Source: Gammaproteobacteria bacterium
GTDB lineage: Bacteria > Pseudomonadota > Gammaproteobacteria > DSM-19610
NCBI GenBank assembly: GCA_011371465.1
Contig: DRQL01000278.1
Coordinates: 1-7,649, forward strand
Reading direction: 5' to 3'
Length of the DNA stretch: 7,649 bases
Part shown: positions 5,454 to 7,649 of the stretch, piece by piece
How the letters are laid out: every line of letters starts with the position of its first letter
Position numbering within the stretch: position 1 is the stretch's first letter
The notes under the pieces: generated by a model
What the model saw: the letters and a program-made list of their open reading frames with translations, nothing else
What the model was told of the DNA's origin: nothing
Database searches by the model: none
Program-made: the position numbers and the translations under genes

Positions 5454-5459
5454 CAAAAT
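5454..5459 (+). promoter_or_regulatory. Candidate -10 for the aldolase operon
   Basis: CAAAAT (4 of 6 to TATAAT) lies 29.5 bp from the palindrome centre, placing the operator at about -41.5 from a start near 5466. The leader would be only about 16 nt but still includes the Shine-Dalgarno at 5471. No good -35 is present, as expected for an activator-dependent promoter. Confidence 0.35.
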
Positions 5460-5481
5460 GCCGGCATCAGAGGAGACTGCC

Positions 5482-6501
5482 ATGCAATACGCGACGGAAC
5501 TGGAAACCACCATCCATGACATGGTACAGAAAGGCCGCGGCATACTGGCTGCGGATGAAAGCGCACCCACCATTGCCAAACGCTTCCGGGCCATTGACGT
5601 TGAATCGACCGAAGAAAAGCGCCGAGCCTGGCGCAGCCTGCTGGTAACCACCGTCGGTCTGGGCGAATACATCAGCGGCATCATCCTGTTCGAGGAAACA
5701 CTGGCGCAGAAGACCGGCGATGGAAAAACCATTCCGGAAGCCGCCTGGACAGAGAAAATCGTGCCCGGCATCAAAGTTGACAAGGGCAAGATCCCGCTGG
5801 CGCTGTCGCCGGGCGACCTGGTTACGCAGGGCCTGGATGGACTGGCCGAACGTTTGCGCGGCTACCGGCAGCAGGGGGCCCGCTTCGCCAAATGGCGCGA
5901 AGTGTATGCCATCGACCAGCATGTCCCCACACCACACGGTATCGAAGCCAACGCGGAAATGCTGGCTCGCTATGCGGCCGTGTGCCAGGCAGAGGGACTG
6001 GTGCCGATCGTGGAGCCGGAAGTGCTGATGGACGGCGACCACGACATCGATCGTCACGCCGAGGTCACCGAAGCCGTACAGCACGCTGTGTTCCATGCCC
6101 TGCACCGCCATCATGTCGCGCTGGAACTGATGATCCTCAAACCCAACATGGTATTACCCGGCAAGTCCTGCCGCCGGGCCGAACCCGACGAGGTGGCCGC
6201 AGCGACGCTCAGGATACTGAAACGCACCGTGCCAGCGGCGGTACCCAGCATCAACTTCCTGTCCGGTGGACAGGGCCCGGAAGAAGCAACGGCCAACCTC
6301 AACGCCATCAATCAGCAGGGCCGGGATGCGCCCTGGCGCCTGAGTATTTCCTACGGCCGGGCCCTGCAACAGACGGCTCTGCAGGCCTGGCTGGGCAGAA
6401 AAGACAATGTCCCGGCTGCGCAGCAGGCACTGCTGAAGCGCGCCCGGCTTAATCACCTGGCGATGCTGGCGAAGTACCGTGCCGAGATGGAGGCAGAATG
6501 A
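5482..6501 (+). CDS. Fructose-bisphosphate aldolase, class I
   Basis: Reversible cleavage of fructose 1,6-bisphosphate to dihydroxyacetone phosphate and glyceraldehyde 3-phosphate; cytoplasmic, Schiff-base mechanism, no metal. The 339 residues cover the family length. Visible catalytic segments are GILAADES (D25), AKWR (K137), IVEPE (E178, E180), ILKPNM with the Schiff-base lysine K220, FLSGGQ, and SYGRALQ near the phosphate site. The segment before the lysine reads LELMILKP where the PROSITE class I pattern has LEG; this Gly-to-Leu change is worth noting, but all catalytic residues are kept. Start: ATG 5482 has Shine-Dalgarno AGGAG at 6 nt; an ATG at 5458 has no such site. The stop overlaps the next gene's start as ATGA. 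Next to stress genes it may serve glycogen or sugar turnover during starvation, or gluconeogenesis or the Calvin cycle in an autotroph; the window does not decide. Confidence 0.95.
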   Translation: MQYATELETTIHDMVQKGRGILAADESAPTIAKRFRAIDVESTEEKRRAWRSLLVTTVGLGEYISGIILFEETLAQKTGDGKTIPEAAWTEKIVPGIKVDKGKIPLALSPGDLVTQGLDGLAERLRGYRQQGARFAKWREVYAIDQHVPTPHGIEANAEMLARYAAVCQAEGLVPIVEPEVLMDGDHDIDRHAEVTEAVQHAVFHALHRHHVALELMILKPNMVLPGKSCRRAEPDEVAAATLRILKRTVPAAVPSINFLSGGQGPEEATANLNAINQQGRDAPWRLSISYGRALQQTALQAWLGRKDNVPAAQQALLKRARLNHLAMLAKYRAEMEAE

Positions 6502-6845
6502 GTTACATGCAGGATAAACTGGACGAGGTCATGAAACTGACCCGTACCTTACGCAAACAATACCCCACCGAAACCAACGCCTTCCTGGGATTTCTCAACA
6601 AGGCCGAGTCCGGTAAGGCACTCAGCATTCGCGACAAGGAACTGATCAACGTCGCGCTGGCGGTGGCCGCGCAGTGTGAATGGTGTATCGCTTTCCATGT
6701 CGAACAGGCTGTAAAAAACGGTGCCGGCCGGGACGAAGTGATGGAAGCCGGCTTCATGGCGGTGATCATGCACGGCGGTCCGGCCTATATGTTCATGACG
6801 CCGCTGCTGAAAGCACTGGACGAGTTTCTGCCCGACCAGCCCTGA
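6498..6845 (+). CDS. AhpD-like / carboxymuconolactone decarboxylase family protein
   Basis: A 115-residue all-helical protein. It carries the AhpD-type redox centre CEWCIAFH: C60, C63 and H67 fit CxxC-x3-H of the AhpD/CMD fold. A likely proton-relay region precedes it (DKELINVALAVAAQ). AhpD-type proteins reduce peroxides or act as thiol-disulfide adaptors; CMD proper lacks the CxxC, so the redox reading is preferred. The substrate is unknown. The ATG at 6498 overlaps the aldolase stop by 4 bp (ATGA), with GGAGG 4 nt upstream, indicating translational coupling and one transcript with the aldolase. An ATG at 6507 is in frame but poorly placed. Confidence 0.88.
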   Translation: MSYMQDKLDEVMKLTRTLRKQYPTETNAFLGFLNKAESGKALSIRDKELINVALAVAAQCEWCIAFHVEQAVKNGAGRDEVMEAGFMAVIMHGGPAYMFMTPLLKALDEFLPDQP

Positions 6846-6893
6846 ACCACGTGGTCGGCCCCAGGGCCTGTTAACACTTCCCGAATGGGCCCT
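6846..6893. other. Palindrome-rich convergent intergenic region
   Basis: Directly after the AhpD-like stop come ACCACGTGGT (6846-6855, perfect 10-bp palindrome), TGTTAACA (6869-6876) and a 6-bp inverted repeat AGGGCC (6863-6868) / GGCCCT (6888-6893). The A-run that follows the repeat on the plus strand is inside the end of the permease gene and is the wrong sense for a plus-strand U-tract. A bidirectional structure ending both transcripts is plausible but not a canonical terminator. Confidence 0.35.
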
Positions 6894-7649
6894 AAAAAAT
6901 CAGGTTCATCATGACGATCATGACCACCAGGAACAGCAGGGTCATGACACCGCCGGCGCGCATGAAATCAGGCACCCGGTATCCGCCGGGCCCCATGGTG
7001 AGCGCATTGACCTGGTGTGTCGGGATCAGGAAGGAATTGGACGTGGCGATCGCCACGGTCAGCGCGAACACCGCCGGGTCGGCACCGGCACCGACGGCAA
7101 TATTCACCGCCAGCGGCACCAGTAATACTGTGGCGCCGACGTTGGACATGACCAGCGTGAAGAAGGTCGATAGCGCGGCAATGACGGTCTGCAACACCCA
7201 GACCGGAACGTCGCCGAGCATGTTCAGGGTGCGCTCTGCAATCCACGCCGCGGTGCCGGAAGTCTCGACCGCAAGCCCGAGCGGAATCAGGCTGGCCAGC
7301 AGGAAGACGGTTTTCCAGCTCACCGCATCATAGGCCTCTTCCATCTCCAGCACACCCGACAGCACCATGCCCAGGGCACCGGTCAGCAGGGCCACGGACA
7401 GGCGCAGGTCGGTGAACAGCACCAGCACCAGTGCGATGCTGAAAAACAGCAACGCGTAACCCACCTTCTGCGGACGCAGTTCCTCGTGCGGGTACTCGGT
7501 GGTGACCACTACGAAGTTACGGTCTTTTTTCAGGCGGGTGAGCGCATCCCAGGTGGTATGGACCACCAGCGTATCGCCGGCCTGTAGCGGCATGTCGCGC
7601 ACACCCTCACCTTCACGATAGGTCTCACCAACCCGGTGCAGCGCCACCA
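6892..7649 (-). CDS. SLC13-family permease (DASS/CitT-like) with TrkA-C remnant, 5'-truncated
   Basis: Inner-membrane transporter for an anion, probably Na+- or H+-coupled; the substrate cannot be read from sequence. The frame is open to the window edge, so the N-terminal half is missing. About 45 residues at the start (ending near LTRLKK) look like the end of a TrkA-C/RCK_C domain (MPLQAGDTLVV), common in prokaryotic SLC13 permeases. Roughly seven hydrophobic segments follow. Two substrate/Na+ loop motifs are visible: MSNVGATVLLVP (SNT-like) and, near the C-terminus, ATSNSFLIPTHQVNALTMGPGGY, where THQ and the GPGGY block are typical of this subfamily. The last helix ends MMNLIF. It converges on the AhpD-like gene with 46 bp between stops. 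Sulfate or dicarboxylate are the usual family substrates. Confidence 0.88.
   Translation of the reverse strand, partial: VALHRVGETYREGEGVRDMPLQAGDTLVVHTTWDALTRLKKDRNFVVVTTEYPHEELRPQKVGYALLFFSIALVLVLFTDLRLSVALLTGALGMVLSGVLEMEEAYDAVSWKTVFLLASLIPLGLAVETSGTAAWIAERTLNMLGDVPVWVLQTVIAALSTFFTLVMSNVGATVLLVPLAVNIAVGAGADPAVFALTVAIATSNSFLIPTHQVNALTMGPGGYRVPDFMRAGGVMTLLFLVVMIVMMNLIF

Noticed and set aside
5458..5467. ATGCCGGCAT palindrome before the aldolase
   Set aside because: Short CCGG-centred palindromes are frequent in GC-rich DNA. A similar ATGCCGGCA at 3918-3926 is not placed consistently relative to the operator.
5065..5481. Upstream in-frame extension of the aldolase gene
   Set aside because: The extension runs antisense through the DUF1269-like gene and the promoter region and has no Shine-Dalgarno. 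ATG 5482 has AGGAG at 6 nt, and the protein there begins like known class I aldolases.
5467..6114. Minus-strand open frame of 215 codons opposite the aldolase
   Set aside because: It is antisense to catalytic motifs and has no recognisable fold or ribosome-binding site.

Overview
The window is GC-rich, densely packed bacterial DNA with short intergenic gaps and good Shine-Dalgarno sequences. Gene content suggests a proteobacterium, most likely a gammaproteobacterium: a YbeL-type zinc-ribbon protein, a three-gene set resembling E. coli yqjD-yqjE-yqjK, and a bacterial P-type proton ATPase. The lineage is an inference; no rRNA, tRNA or other marker gene is present. I see no mobile element, CRISPR array or RNA gene.

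Layout, left to right. (1) Bases 1-2157 (+) are the 3' part of a type III P-type ATPase, probably proton-exporting, cut by the window edge. (2) Bases 2170-2962 (-) are a tightly coupled operon of three small membrane proteins (DUF883/YqjD-like, holin-X/YqjE-like, and a short anchored protein in the YqjK position). The middle gene appears to start at CTG. (3) Bases 3070-3885 (-) encode a SpoIIAA-like domain fused to a universal stress (Usp) domain. (4) Bases 4151-4663 (+) encode a YbeL/DUF1451 zinc-ribbon protein. (5) Bases 4751-5338 (-) encode a DUF1269-like protein with a Gly/Ala-rich membrane core. (6) Bases 5482-6845 (+) are a two-gene operon: class I fructose-bisphosphate aldolase overlapping an AhpD/carboxymuconolactone decarboxylase-like protein by ATGA. 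(7) Bases 6892-7649 (-) are the 3' part of an SLC13-type permease with a TrkA-C (RCK_C) remnant, cut by the window edge.

The least expected signal is regulatory. The two divergent intergenic regions (Usp/YbeL-like and DUF1269/aldolase) each carry one copy of a nearly identical 16-bp palindrome, TGTCACC-NN-GGTTACA. It has the 5-6-5 half-site geometry of CRP/FNR-superfamily operators but does not match the E. coli CRP or FNR consensus. Weak -10-like hexamers lie on both sides at the class II distance (operator centre near -41.5). A separate FNR-like box, CTGAT-N4-ATCAA, lies before the yqjDE-like operon. I infer that the window is a stress or energy-limitation cluster (proton pump, membrane-associated stress proteins, Usp, aldolase, peroxidase-like protein) with at least four genes sharing one regulator that is not encoded here.
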